Assembly (NCBI RefSeq): GCF_963583255.1
Contig: NC_084804.1
Span: 26,539,061-26,603,060, forward strand
Source of the DNA: Pyrus communis
Taxonomy: Eukaryota; Streptophyta; Magnoliopsida; Rosales; Rosaceae
Length of the DNA: 64,000 bases
Direction: 5' to 3'
In this document: piece after piece, positions 1 through 9,588 of the stretch
Numbering within the stretch: the stretch's first letter is position 1
Layout: each line of letters opens with the position of its first letter
Made by a program: the position numbers and the translations under genes
Notes under the pieces: generated by a model
What the model saw: the letters and a program-made list of their open reading frames with translations, nothing else
Database searches by the model: none
Told to the model about the DNA's origin: nothing

Positions 1-2
1 AC

Positions 3-500
3 GTCCCAATTTCATGTTATTCTGATGTTATTCCACCCAATGTCCCTTTTCCTAGCAGGTTTTTGATTCCCAACCAAGAAGAGAGTAAAAAGGACATCGT
101 GGAAGCCTTCCCAAAGGTGCAAAATGCTATTCAAATTCTTGGTGCAACACAGCAAGTTTTAGATGGTGTTGAATTCTTCAAAGGACTTTGTACACCAAGA
201 AGAATGATTCAAGAGAAGGTAGTGGCTGGAGAAGATGTAGAAGGCATCAAAGAGGACAAATTTGAAACCACAATTCCCAAGGAAGTTGGATTTTATGACA
301 CGGGACAAGTCATAACTTTCGAAGGGGTGTTTATTCTGGAGTTCATTTTGGAGCACACAGGTAAGCCGCCTCCCCGAATTTCAATTTTCTTTTATACTAA
401 CATGTGGTTAATGATTCAGGCACCCAATCTGGAATTTAAACTATTACCGGATCATTTCAAGTATCACCGCCCATTCAAAGATAAATTCCATGCCGTTTGA
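3..500 (+). CDS. gag-like ORF, C-terminal part (element A), 5' end outside window
   Basis: Reading frame 3 is open from the window edge to TGA at 498-500, with no start codon needed. It corresponds to the last ~165 residues of the gag-like proteins of elements B, E, F and G and ends in the shared FHAV. It carries no catalytic or zinc-knuckle motif. The segment PNLEFKLLPDH matches the Athila linker between protease and RT (PTLELKPLPNH in element H), so the ORF is an internally deleted gag-pol fusion. Up to about base 270 it follows the element E version almost exactly. After that it follows the element G version, so it looks mosaic. Any function beyond a gag-derived product is unknown. Confidence 0.75.
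   Translation, partial: VPISCYSDVIPPNVPFPSRFLIPNQEESKKDIVEAFPKVQNAIQILGATQQVLDGVEFFKGLCTPRRMIQEKVVAGEDVEGIKEDKFETTIPKEVGFYDTGQVITFEGVFILEFILEHTGKPPPRISIFFYTNMWLMIQAPNLEFKLLPDHFKYHRPFKDKFHAV
361..419 (+). other. Intron-like segment inside the gag-like ORF
   Basis: CAG|GTAAGC starts at 361, a perfect TACTAAC branch-point motif lies at 395-401, and the segment ends ATTCAG at 419 (59 nt). Equivalent segments occur in element E (22586-22647) and element F (32777-32838), both 62 nt. The frame is also open without splicing and the same stretch is coding in element H, so splicing is only a possibility. Removing it would shift the frame. Confidence 0.35.
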
Positions 501-515
501 TTTTATTTATGTTAA

Positions 516-549
<34 letters not shown>

Positions 550-583
550 AAGAAAGATACTAAACATGGAGAAAGGTGGAGCT

Positions 584-1255
584 TCACAAAGGTTGTTTAC
601 GTGAAGCCCCACTACGAGGCGCAGAAGCGGAAGGCGCAGAAGCGGGAGGCATAGAAGCGGGAGGCATCGGAGCGGAAGCCATCGGAGCGGGAGGCATCGG
701 AGCTAGAGCATTCCAGGCCTCAATACTTGGCCAAGCGCTGGATGACCCAGGAAAAAGGTGCCTCTGGAGATAAGACGCAAGCCTTTGACGGTCACTGTGA
801 ATTCGACCCTCAGATTCTTGCAGCTCATCAAGCTTCCTTTTCATCCCCGACGAATAGTTATTTGCAAGCACATGCAAACTTCTATTCTCGTACTTAAGCT
901 GCTGGATCTCTTGCTTAAGTCTTTCCACCTCTGCCATCAATGATTCCACCTGACGAGAGCGGGCAAGCAGGCGTAGGCCCATGTTGGACACAGAGCTCGC
1001 ACACTGAACACTAAGTGCGAGGGACTCTTGAACGGCCAACTCATCAGACCGTCCTGACAGCAGCCTACTATCTTTTGGTGTGAGGAGGTTTTTAGCTACT
1101 ATTGTAGCTGTTGTGGCGTCCTGCATCACAGAGTCTTCACCTGAAAGAGGACCGTTAGAAGATAAAAAAGAAGGGCGCCATACATTACCTTGACGCGGCG
1201 CGCCCGTATCACTGCTAAGGCTCAATTCCAAGCTAAGGTTCGATGAGTTTGCCAT
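584..1255 (-). CDS. Antisense coiled-coil protein with LxLxL motif (element A copy)
   Basis: An intact 223-residue ORF on the strand opposite to gag. I chose the ATG at 1255 because the element G copy has no upstream MKK extension and its frame starts MANSS. Seen in order: LSLELSL at residues 7-13 (the LxLxL pattern of plant EAR repressor motifs), a polar region, a leucine-rich heptad stretch at about 100-165 that should form a coiled coil (VESLMAEVERLKQEIQQL), and a proline/alanine/serine tail at 183-215 built of MPPAS-like repeats. No enzyme motif and no signal peptide is apparent. Four copies in this window keep the frame, one of them truncated. Its role is unknown; a repressor-like or gag-like scaffold role would be speculation. 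Confidence 0.65.
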   Translation of the reverse strand: MANSSNLSLELSLSSDTGAPRQGNVWRPSFLSSNGPLSGEDSVMQDATTATIVAKNLLTPKDSRLLSGRSDELAVQESLALSVQCASSVSNMGLRLLARSRQVESLMAEVERLKQEIQQLKYENRSLHVLANNYSSGMKRKLDELQESEGRIHSDRQRLASYLQRHLFPGSSSAWPSIEAWNALAPMPPAPMASAPMPPASMPPASAPSASAPRSGASRKQPL

Positions 1256-1760
1256 TTTTTTCAAAGGTGTTCAAAGATAGGGGTTGATGGAGTAAATTTT
1301 CAAAGGGTCGGAGTCGATTTTCAAGAATGGGAATTCTTCAGAGTGTGTTTGTTGTGGTGATCGATAGCTCTATAAGAAGCCAAGGCGACGCGTCCACCAA
1401 TTCAAAAAGCCGGAATTTCCGGCGTAATTTAGGCGACGCGTTCTCGGCTTTTCAGAAGACGCGTTCAACTTTGGCAAAAGATTTCTGACAAAGCTGAAAA
1501 CACGTGGAGGCCATCATCGCAACTAAACATCTTTAGCCGACAAGCGCAAAGTTCGGCGACGCTTTCTCTGCTTTTCAGAAAACGCGTGCAGCTTTGTCAA
1601 AAGGAGCCGCATCTGCACTACCACGTGTCGTTCAGAAAGCGAAGGGGCGTCGTTCAGAAATCGAAGGGGCGCCTGCTCAGAAATCGAAGAGGCGTATTCA
1701 AAGATCGAAGAGGCGCCACTATTTCAAAAAGCCGGAATTGCGGGATCAAAACGTTTGTCG
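1256..1760 (-). promoter_or_regulatory. Promoter-like region of the antisense ORF (element A)
   Basis: Upstream of the antisense ATG there is a weak TATA-like TTATAGAG at 1369-1376, a GCCGGAA/TTCCGGC palindrome at 1419-1433, G-boxes CACGTG at 1501-1506 and 1622-1627, and about four ~22-bp imperfect tandem repeats (GAAATCGAAGGGGCG-like, 1638-1713). A ~50-bp unit containing ACGCGT occurs twice. The block is richer in GC than its surroundings. Function is inferred from motif content only. Confidence 0.45.
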
Positions 1761-2093
1761 ACAAGGGTAAAAAGTACCACCACTTGATATTATCTCTATA
1801 TATGTCGACCTTCGTCTTTTATGGCAGGGCAAACCTGAAGAAAATGCCCAACTTTCCCTCACCTCTGAGGGCGCACTCCCAGCAAGGCCTTTCAAAATAC
1901 TCAATTCTTTCTTCTTCCCCAAAGATGATACCAGATGCCTGGAGTACATATGACCCAGGAGGAAACGGCGGATTGAAGCATGTGCTGATTCATCCACCGC
2001 TTCTTCAAAGCAAAGGTATCTCATATCATCAAGGTCAAAAGCAAAAGTATCTCATATCATGCTCTTTCCCTGTCTTTTTCTTTGTCCTTGTTC

Positions 2094-2315
2094 TTACTCG
2101 CATGGCAAAGTAAAAGAAGCAATCAGCCGGCACTTGGAGTCAATCTTCCGATCTGGAGCCAACTGCCTGGAATCTATTCCTGATTGCTTACCTAGCGTTG
2201 CTCTCGAGTAGTCATCTTCAACGGTTGATACACTTCCGGAGAAGGGACCAATTCTGCAAAGGGGAGCGAGTAAGGCAAGTGAAAATGATACATTGAAGCA
2301 TGTGGAGACAAACAT
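2094..2315 (-). CDS. Conserved 73-residue ORF in the antisense module (element A)
   Basis: A short ORF with a hydrophobic N-terminus (MFVSTCFNVSFSLALLAP) found with the same length in all four module copies, on the same strand as the antisense coiled-coil ORF and upstream of it. No family is recognised. The DNA between copies is also highly similar, so conservation of the frame may only reflect recent copying. Confidence 0.25.
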   Translation of the reverse strand: MFVSTCFNVSFSLALLAPLCRIGPFSGSVSTVEDDYSRATLGKQSGIDSRQLAPDRKIDSKCRLIASFTLPCE

Positions 2316-2520
2316 AGGCTGAGTTATCCTCCAACCCTTTTCAATACGAATTGGAAAGATTGAACAAAGAAACAGACCAAAAGGGTAAGCTCAGACCTTC
2401 GGGGGAGACCAAAAGAACCATCCTACTGCCCAGTTCAAGAAGTAGCACAAAGGAAAATCAACAATGGGCAGAAACCAGTTCAAGAGTAAGCCTGTGGAAT
2501 CATCAAGATCAAGCCTCAAT

Positions 2521-3646
2521 GCAATCAACAAAGAGAAGAGGGAATTTACACTCCATAACCAGATTTGCGTCCCTAAACTCTTCTCTTTGTTAATTACATT
2601 CTGCCATGTTTAGTATGTTTAGTTGTTGTTTGTGTGATTACTTATGTTTTGTGTGAATCTATGCTTAAAACATTGAGGACAATGTTTGATTTAAATGTGG
2701 GGGGGTAACTAATGTTGTTAATGCAAATTCGTGGGATTTTATCACCCATAACTTCAAATGTTGTTCCTTGCTGTTTTAAGGTGTTTTTAAGTTGTTTTAG
2801 AGTGTTTTAGTATGTTTTGTTTTTATAACTCCGAAAAGCACATAAAAATTTGAAAAATTGTTTTGAAAAGCCTAAAAAGAGTGTTTTGAGTCGTTTTTTT
2901 GAGTTTGTGTCTTAGGGTACCTTCCAACACAATGATAAGGATTTGGTTTGTAATTGCATGACTGTTAAAAAGAGTTATAAACATAGAGAAAAGTTTGATT
3001 TACTCTTGGTTTATGCTTAGTTATGGTTATAATGTATGACTTCACATGCAATCATCAAAGAAAAATTCGTTTTTGTAACATGCTTGAAGGAAGGAACTCA
3101 AACAAACGCTACAACCCTGTGAGACTCGAGCCATTACCTTCTTTGGAGAGTTATTTTCTGTGATTCTTTGTTTTCTAAAGTTGTTGAATGATCTCATTAT
3201 TCCTTGCTTGGTTGCTACTTAGAATGCAATTGTATCATGATAGAACTAAATGCTAGAACTTATATCCGTTTCATTCAAAGCATGATATTGAGTTGCATAA
3301 CATATATCAAGATGAAGTTGTGTAGTTGCCACCATAGCCAAATAGCCTTACTTCCCATATTTCGTATATATTGTAAGTCTTAACACCGTTGAGCCTCGTT
3401 TAACCTATTTTCTTTGCTAACCATATCACCCCTTACCTAGCCTAGATTAGGACCATCCGTACCCTTGTTCTTAAAAGATAGTGAGCATGACTTAAATGAA
3501 TTCCTTTTGAGTACATTTTGCAAGAAAATGAGTGTGGGGGAGTAAAAGTTTGTTCTTAAGTTTGTATGTTTTGAGAGTCAAAAGAAAAGAAGAAAAAAAA
3601 AAAAATTTGTGAAAAACATATGAAAAAGAAAAAAGAGAAAAGAAAG

Positions 3647-3677
<31 letters not shown>

Positions 3678-4361
3678 TTGTTCCCCCTTGTTGTTCAAAA
3701 GTTGAGTTTTCATTCAAAAGTGAATTCTACGTTAATTCAAATGCTTTGCTCGCTATTTCTTTAAGAACCTTTGTTTTCCATATACCTTCTTTGTTAGCCA
3801 AACACCTTTAGCCCCGTTACACCCCTTTGACTTCTATCTTGATCGTTATGTGTTCAATAATGTGGAGTTTGAAATTGATATGAGCTTATGGAATCACTGG
3901 TTCTCATTCTAAGTAGTAGCATTCCATTCATGAGATCATATTCATGTCATTATCGTAAATCCAGAAAATGCTTTCCTTGTTATAACATATGTGAGTGTTC
4001 GTCTACATGTTTACATCAATCTTCTCACATATAACTAGTGTAGGGTGTGTAGTCAGAAAATCTGTGTGAAAAACGAGTGCATATCTTGTAAGGATTTGAG
4101 CAATTTCTCTAAGGCATGTTACTACATTCAAAACATGGTTTTAAATGCTTAATTGTGAACTAGTATATGGTGACTATGATTAAGAATGTACTTAAGTGTG
4201 AAGATGACTAAAATCTGTGGGAATGATGATTTTTAACGGGTCATGTGCATTGGAAATCCCTAAGACGGTTGTTGGAAGGTTTAGGTTGTGTTTTACTTGT
4301 TTTGTTTCGTTTGGTTTTGTTTTGTTTTTCTTTCTGTTTTGCTCGAGGACTAGCAAAAGCT
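2521..4361 (+). other. Non-coding 3' region of element A
   Basis: About 1.8 kb with no ORF that could be an env-like protein. It holds an ACATTG/CAATGT palindrome followed by a G-run (2670-2707), a homopurine A/G tract (3582-3673) and a further AGTGTGGGGG motif (3531-3540). The same layout is found at the 3' end of every element in the window. Confidence 0.7.
2670..2707 (+). promoter_or_regulatory. Palindrome plus internal polypurine-like tract (element A)
   Basis: ACATTG-AGGA-CAATGT (2670-2685) is followed by TTTAAATGTG and a run of seven G. The block is shared by all elements here. It resembles the true PPT in front of the LTR but lies ~1.7 kb upstream, so it could serve as a second plus-strand priming site. 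That is an inference. Confidence 0.45.
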
Positions 4362-4372
4362 AAGTGTGGGGG
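4362..4372 (+). promoter_or_regulatory. Polypurine tract, element A
   Basis: AAGTGTGGGGG lies four bases (TATT) before the LTR start, the expected site of plus-strand priming. Confidence 0.75.
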
Positions 4373-5527
4373 TATTTGATAGGAGCATATTCATGCGACT
4401 TAAATGGCTTGTTCTCGTGCATTTACGTTATGTTTCTCTCGTTATTTTAGTCCTTTATGCTTCTTTTGTGTGTTTTCAGGTTCTAAGGGCCTAGGGAGCA
4501 AGAAAGTGCATTTTGAGGCCATTTGGAGCATTTTTGGGCATGGATTGGATAGCTTATCCATGGAGCCAAGAGGATGGACGAATTTGAAGGCCTTGTATGC
4601 ACTTGAAGACACAAAACAATGGCTCTAGCCCAATCAAACACATTATGCCATACAAACCAACCTATTTTAGGCCCATTCTATGTACTTAAACCCTAGCCCT
4701 TTAAACTAATTCATTTATCACTTATCAAACCATTCACTTATCACTCACCACATATCATTCACTTATCACTTAACATATCATTCATTTATTTCACTTCCAT
4801 ACTCCTCTTAATTCCACATGCATTCTCACACATGCACATCATTCACTCACATTTCCACCATTCATTCTTTATTCCTTTCCAAACATCTCACATGCATTTC
4901 CACCTTCCTACTTCATCATTTCACCACATTCTCCCTCTTTAACTCACATGCATTCATCATAATTCACAACACAAAACAACTTCATTGCCGTGGGTTCCCA
5001 TTTCCTTTCCAAACATCTCACATGCATTTCTTCATTATTTCCTAACCCTACATGCATTATTTATTGCATCTTCACATGCATTCACACACACTTTACACAT
5101 TCAAACCGTGAGCTCCCATTCCTATATGCCATTTTCAGATTTCCACCCACTAACCTAGTCATCAACACATGCACTTCCACCTTTCATCCACAATGATTCA
5201 TGATTCATTCACTTTGCATCCTTTAAATCACATACTTTTCCATCATTAATTAGCCACTTGCATCTTAAACAAACAACCATATGTTCCCTCCACTACTCCT
5301 ATAAATACCCTTGCATTCATTCATTCAAGAACATCTCATTCCATTGTAGATACCACAACACAAACACTCCATTCCTTCTATAGCCGTGAGTTTCTCTCCA
5401 TTTTCTGCACCATTTTCTCCACCACTCCTCACCTATTTCCATAATTCCCCACTCCATTCCACACTTCCATCCCCCCAAACCAACTATCTTTAGACCTTGT
5501 GCTACAATAAAGAGGAAGAGAAGAGAG

Positions 5528-5573
5528 CCTAAACGTTCATACAATTCAAGTTTGAGTTGTTGGAATGTTTAGG
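5528..5573 (+). other. Conserved 46-nt stem-loop in the LTR
   Basis: Outer arms CCTAAACGTTC and GAATGTTTAGG pair over 11 positions with one G-U. Inner arms CAATTC and GAGTTG pair around a small loop. The sequence lies ~230 bases after the TATA box, so it should be in the transcript leader. It is repeated in LTRs B, C, F, G and K. Confidence 0.55.
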
Positions 5574-5631
5574 CGTTTCTTTGATTTCAATGTTTAATTT
5601 CAATTCTCTTTGTTTTGTATGAGGAACTAAA

Positions 5632-5652
5632 CCCCCCTTTAGCTAGGGGGGG
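5632..5652 (+). other. CCCCCC/GGGGGG hairpin with TAGCTA loop
   Basis: Six C and at least six G flank a loop containing the self-complementary TAGCTA. The C-run/G-run pair is present at the same LTR position in all families seen except the decayed H LTR, where it is hardly recognisable. The loop palindrome is kept in A, B, E and F but not in C, D, G, I or K. Confidence 0.5.
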
Positions 5653-6601
5653 ATTCGAAATATATGTTTATGCTTGCATTTTGATTTGATTACTTCTAAT
5701 TGCGTTTCATAAGTTGTGGATTCAATTTGTTTAACCGTTTGATTGATAACTTATTTATGTATGTTTATTAAGAATGCGCGCTTAATTTTCATGCATGAAT
5801 ATGACGCTAGAATATAAGTGAGTTTCACCTAATCGTTATGAACTTATATTCACAAGTAGTGGAGGTTGCTTATAAACAATCGCGTTAAACGAATTCTTGG
5901 CATAAGTTTCATGCAATCATAGTAACGAATGCCTCGTCAACACTTATAGTTTTCATGATGCTTAATGATTCTTGCTTGTTTCTCTATTATGCAATTCATG
6001 TAGGGAACTTGTGAGGAATGCTTTGGGTTGTCGTATGCAATCATCCAATTCATTAACTTAAGGAAAACTTGACGGTTAATTTAAGCGGACCTAATTAACC
6101 CGGGATGTTGAGAATTCATGGTTTATTGAAGTGCAATTGGAAATCATTTTATTATGCAAGTGTAACATGTATGGAGATGAACCCCTTAGCTAGCCATACC
6201 ATCCATTCATTTCCGTCAATTTCATATTTACAATTTGTTTTCTTTACAATCTATCCATTTTAGTTTAAATTCGTCCAAAATCAATCCCCCCATATTTCGT
6301 TTAAGTCTTAGTCTTAATCTTTCTTATTTTTAGTTTTGAATTCTTCGAGTTTAGTATAGCATTTTAGTTTGTGTTTTTAAAAGCATTTTGAGTCTTTTGA
6401 TTTGTTTTAATGTTTTAAAGTTTAGTTTTACATTCTTTGAGTCTAGTTTAGTGTTTTATATTATGTTTTTACGTTTTTAAGTCAAATCCAAGTGATTAAC
6501 AATCCCTCCTAATCCCCGGTCCAGAACGATCCCTACTTATACTTATACTACAAATCGACAAAAAGAGGGTTTAATTTGTGAGCGTATAAATCTTCGCATC
6601 A

Positions 6602-6946
6602 GGAGACACAAGGAAACACACGACAATGTCCTAAGGCTGCAAGGAATGTTGTTTTTGTGTTCTAAAATGCGTAGGAGTCTTCAATGATGCTTAAACATGA
6701 GGTCTTTTAGGATTTAACTTTCCTACTTCAAGTCTTTAATTTCGTCCATCCTCTTGGCTCCAAGCATATGATATCCATTCCAATCTCTAATTTGCTCCAA
6801 AAGGCTCCAAAAGGCATCCTTTTGCATACCTTGCCCTTAGAACCTGAAAACACACAAAAGAAGCATAAAGGACTAAAATAACTAGAGAAACATAACGTAA
6901 ATGCACGAGAACAAGCCATTTAAGTCGCATGAATATGCTCCTATCA
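6602..6946 (-). mobile_element. Truncated 3' LTR of element B
   Basis: Ends on the plus strand with GCTCCTATCA, the reverse complement of the LTR start. It is cut at 6602 by the LTR of element A. Confidence 0.85.
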
Positions 6947-6950
6947 AATA

Positions 6951-7645
6951 CCCCCACACTTATCTTTTGCTAGTCCTCGAGCAAAACAGAAAGAAAAACA
7001 AAACAAAACCAAACGAAACAAAACAAGTAAAACACAACCTAAACCTTCCAACAACCGTCTTAGGGATTTCCAATGCACATGACACGTTAAAAATCATCAT
7101 TCCCACAGATTTTAGTCATCTTCACACTTAAGTACATTCTTAATCATAGTCACCATATACTAGTTCACAATTAAGCATTTAAAACCATGTTTTGAATGTA
7201 GTAACATGCCTTAGAGAAATTGCTCAAATCCTTACAAGATATGCACTCGTTTTTCACACAGATTTTCTGACTACACACCCTACACTAATTATATGTGAGA
7301 AGATTGATGTAAAAATGTAGACGAACACTCACATATGTTATAACAAGGAAAGCATTTTCTGGATTTACGATAATGACATGAATATGATCTCATGAATGGA
7401 ATGCTACTACTCAGAATGAGAACCAGTGATTCCATAAGCTCATATCAATTTCAAACTCCACATTATTGAACACATAACGATCAAGATAGAAGTCAAAGGG
7501 GTGTAACGGGGCTAAAGGTGTTTGGCTAACAAAGAAGGTATATGGAAAACAAAGGTTCTTAAAGAAATAGCGAGCAAAGCATTTGAATTAACGTAGAATT
7601 CACTTTTGAATGAAAACTCAACTTTTGAACAACAAGGGGGAACAA

Positions 7646-7676
<31 letters not shown>

Positions 7677-8810
7677 CTTTCTTTCTTTTCTCTTCTTTTC
7701 TGTTTTTCTTTTTCATATGTTTTTCACAATTTTTTTTTTCTTCTTTTCTTTTGACTCTCAAAACATACAAACTTAAGAACAAACTTTTACTCCCCCACAC
7801 TCATTTTCTTGCAAAATGTACTCAAAAGGAATTCATTTAAGTCATGCTCACTATCTTATAAGAACAAGGGTACGGATGGTCCTAATCTAGGCTAGGTAAG
7901 GGGTGATATGGTTAGCAAAGAAAATAGGTTAAACGAGGCTCAACGGTGTTAAGACTTACAATATATACGAAATATGGGAAGTAAGGCTATTTGGCTATGG
8001 TGGCAACTACACAACTTCATCTTGATATATGTTATGCAACTCAATATCATGCTTTGAATGAAACGGATATAAGTTCTAGCATTTAGTTCTATCATGATAC
8101 AATTGCATTCTAAGTAGCAACCAAGCAAGGAATAATGAGATCATTCAACAACTTTAGAAAACAAAGAATCACAGAAAATAACTCTCCAAAGAAGGTAATG
8201 GCTCGAGTCTCACAGGGTTGTAGCGTTTGTTTGAGTTCCTTCCTTCAAGCATGTTACAAAAACGAATTTTTCTTTTATGATTGCATGTGAAGTCATACAT
8301 TATAACCATAACTAAGCATAAACCAAGAGTAAATCAAACTTTTCTCTATGTTTATAACTCTTTTTAACAGTCATGCAATTACAAACCAAATCCTTATCAT
8401 TGTGTTGGAAGGTACCCTAAGACACAAACTCACAAAAACGACTCAAAACACTCTTTTTAGGCTTTTCAAAACAATTTTTCAAATTTTTATGTGCTTTTCG
8501 GAGTTATAAAAACAAAACATACTAAAACACTCTAAAACAACTTAAAAACACCTTAAAACAGCAAGGAACAACATTTGAAGTTATGGGTGATAAAATCCCA
8601 CGAATTTGCATTAACAACATTAGTTACCCCCCCACATTTAAATCAAAAATTGTCCTCAATGTTTTAAGCATAGATTCACACAAAACATAAGTAATCACAC
8701 AAACAACAACTAAACATACTAAACATGGCAGAATGTAATTAACAAAGAGAAGAGTTTAGGGACGCAAATCTGGTTATGGAGTGTAAATTCCCTCTTCTCT
8801 TTGTTGATTG
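6951..8810 (-). other. PPT and non-coding 3' region of element B
   Basis: The PPT complement CCCCCACACTT lies at 6951-6961 next to the LTR. The rest mirrors the 3' region of element A: a homopyrimidine tract at 7650-7742, CTCCCCCACACT near 7790-7800, and a seven-base C-run with a degenerate palindrome near 8626-8665. No coding sequence is supported. Confidence 0.7.
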
Positions 8811-9016
8811 CATTGAGGCTTGATCTTGATGATTCCACAGGCTTACTCTCGAACTGGTTTCCGCCAATCATTGATTTTCCTTTGTGCTACTTCTTGAACT
8901 GGGCAGCAGGATGGTTCTTTTGGTCTCCCCCGAAGGTCTGAGCATACCCTTTTGGTCTGTTTCTTTGTTCAATCTTTCCAATTCGTATTGAAAAGGGTTG
9001 GAGGATAACTCAGCCT

Positions 9017-9238
9017 ATGTTTGTCTCCACATGCTTCTATGTATCATTTTCACTTGCCTTACTCGCTCCCCTTTGCAGAAGTGGTCCCTTCTCCGGAAGT
9101 GTATCAACCGTTGAAGATGACTACTCGAGAGCAACGCTAGGTAAGCAATCAGGAATAGATTCCAGGCAGTTGGCTCCAGATCGGAAGATTGACTCCAAGT
9201 GCCGGCTGATTGCTTCTTTTACTTTGCCATGCGAGTAA
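9017..9238 (+). CDS. Conserved 73-residue ORF in the antisense module (element B)
   Basis: Same length and nearly the same sequence as in the other three module copies (MFVSTCF...LPCE). Inside it lie a splice-acceptor-like TTTGCAG and a donor-like GGTAAGC, so it might be part of a spliced transcript rather than a protein. The product is unknown. Confidence 0.25.
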   Translation: MFVSTCFYVSFSLALLAPLCRSGPFSGSVSTVEDDYSRATLGKQSGIDSRQLAPDRKIDSKCRLIASFTLPCE

Positions 9239-9588
9239 GAACAAGGACAAAGAAAAAGACAGGGAAAGAGCATGATATGAGATACTTTTGCTTTTGACCT
9301 TGATGATATGAGATACCTTTGCTTTGAAGAAGCGGTGGATGAATCAGCACATGCTTCAATCCGCCGTTTCCTCCTGGGTCATATGTACTCCAGGCATCTG
9401 GTATCATCTTTGGGGAAGAAGAAAGAATTGAGTATTTTGAAAGGCCTTGCTGGGAGTGCGCCCTCAGAGGTGAGGGAGAGTTGGGCATTTTCTTCAGGTT
9501 TGCCCTGCCATAAAAGACGAAGGTCGACATATATAGAGATAATATCAAGTGGTGGTACTTTTTACCCTTGTCGACAAACGTTTTGATC

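Larger units (their letters stand above)
501..2520 (-). repeat. Antisense module, copy in element A
   Basis: This ~2 kb block sits between the gag-like stop codon and the sequence TGCAATCAACAAAG. Element E joins those two flanks through a short non-coding stretch without the block. The module begins with an A-run (517-544) and contains, on the minus strand, a 73-residue ORF, a repeat-rich promoter-like region and the 223-residue antisense ORF. The same block is in elements B (8811-10859), F (32920-34985) and G (52551-54533). It is probably an acquired sequence. No target duplication or terminal repeats of its own were seen. Confidence 0.75.
1..6601 (+). mobile_element. Element A: 3' part of a non-autonomous Athila-type LTR retrotransposon
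   Basis: The window opens inside the gag-like ORF of this element. In order it shows the gag-like 3' end (3-500), the antisense module (501-2520), a long non-coding 3' region, a polypurine tract and a complete 3' LTR (4377-6601). The 5' LTR and PBS lie outside the window. It appears to be inserted in the 3' LTR of element B: sequence resumes at 6602 at a point that corresponds to 14293 inside B's intact 5' LTR. The expected target duplication is GGAGA, but the left copy is not visible. Confidence 0.85.
4377..6601 (+). mobile_element. 3' LTR of element A
   Basis: Starts TGATAGGAGC directly after the PPT and ends TTCGCATCA. The length is 2225 bp. A TATA box TATAAATA lies at 5300-5307. Downstream are a 46-nt stem-loop (5528-5573) and a C-run/G-run hairpin (5632-5652). 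Typical Athila LTRs are similarly long. Confidence 0.9.

Noticed and set aside
501..560. Poly(A) run taken as the tail of a retrocopied antisense mRNA
   Set aside because: The A-run is on the gag strand. A tail of the antisense mRNA would appear as a T-run on that strand.
3492..3713. ORFs rich in phenylalanine or lysine over the A/T tracts (also near 7610-7840 and 61039-61581)
   Set aside because: Produced by homopurine/homopyrimidine runs that vary in length between copies.
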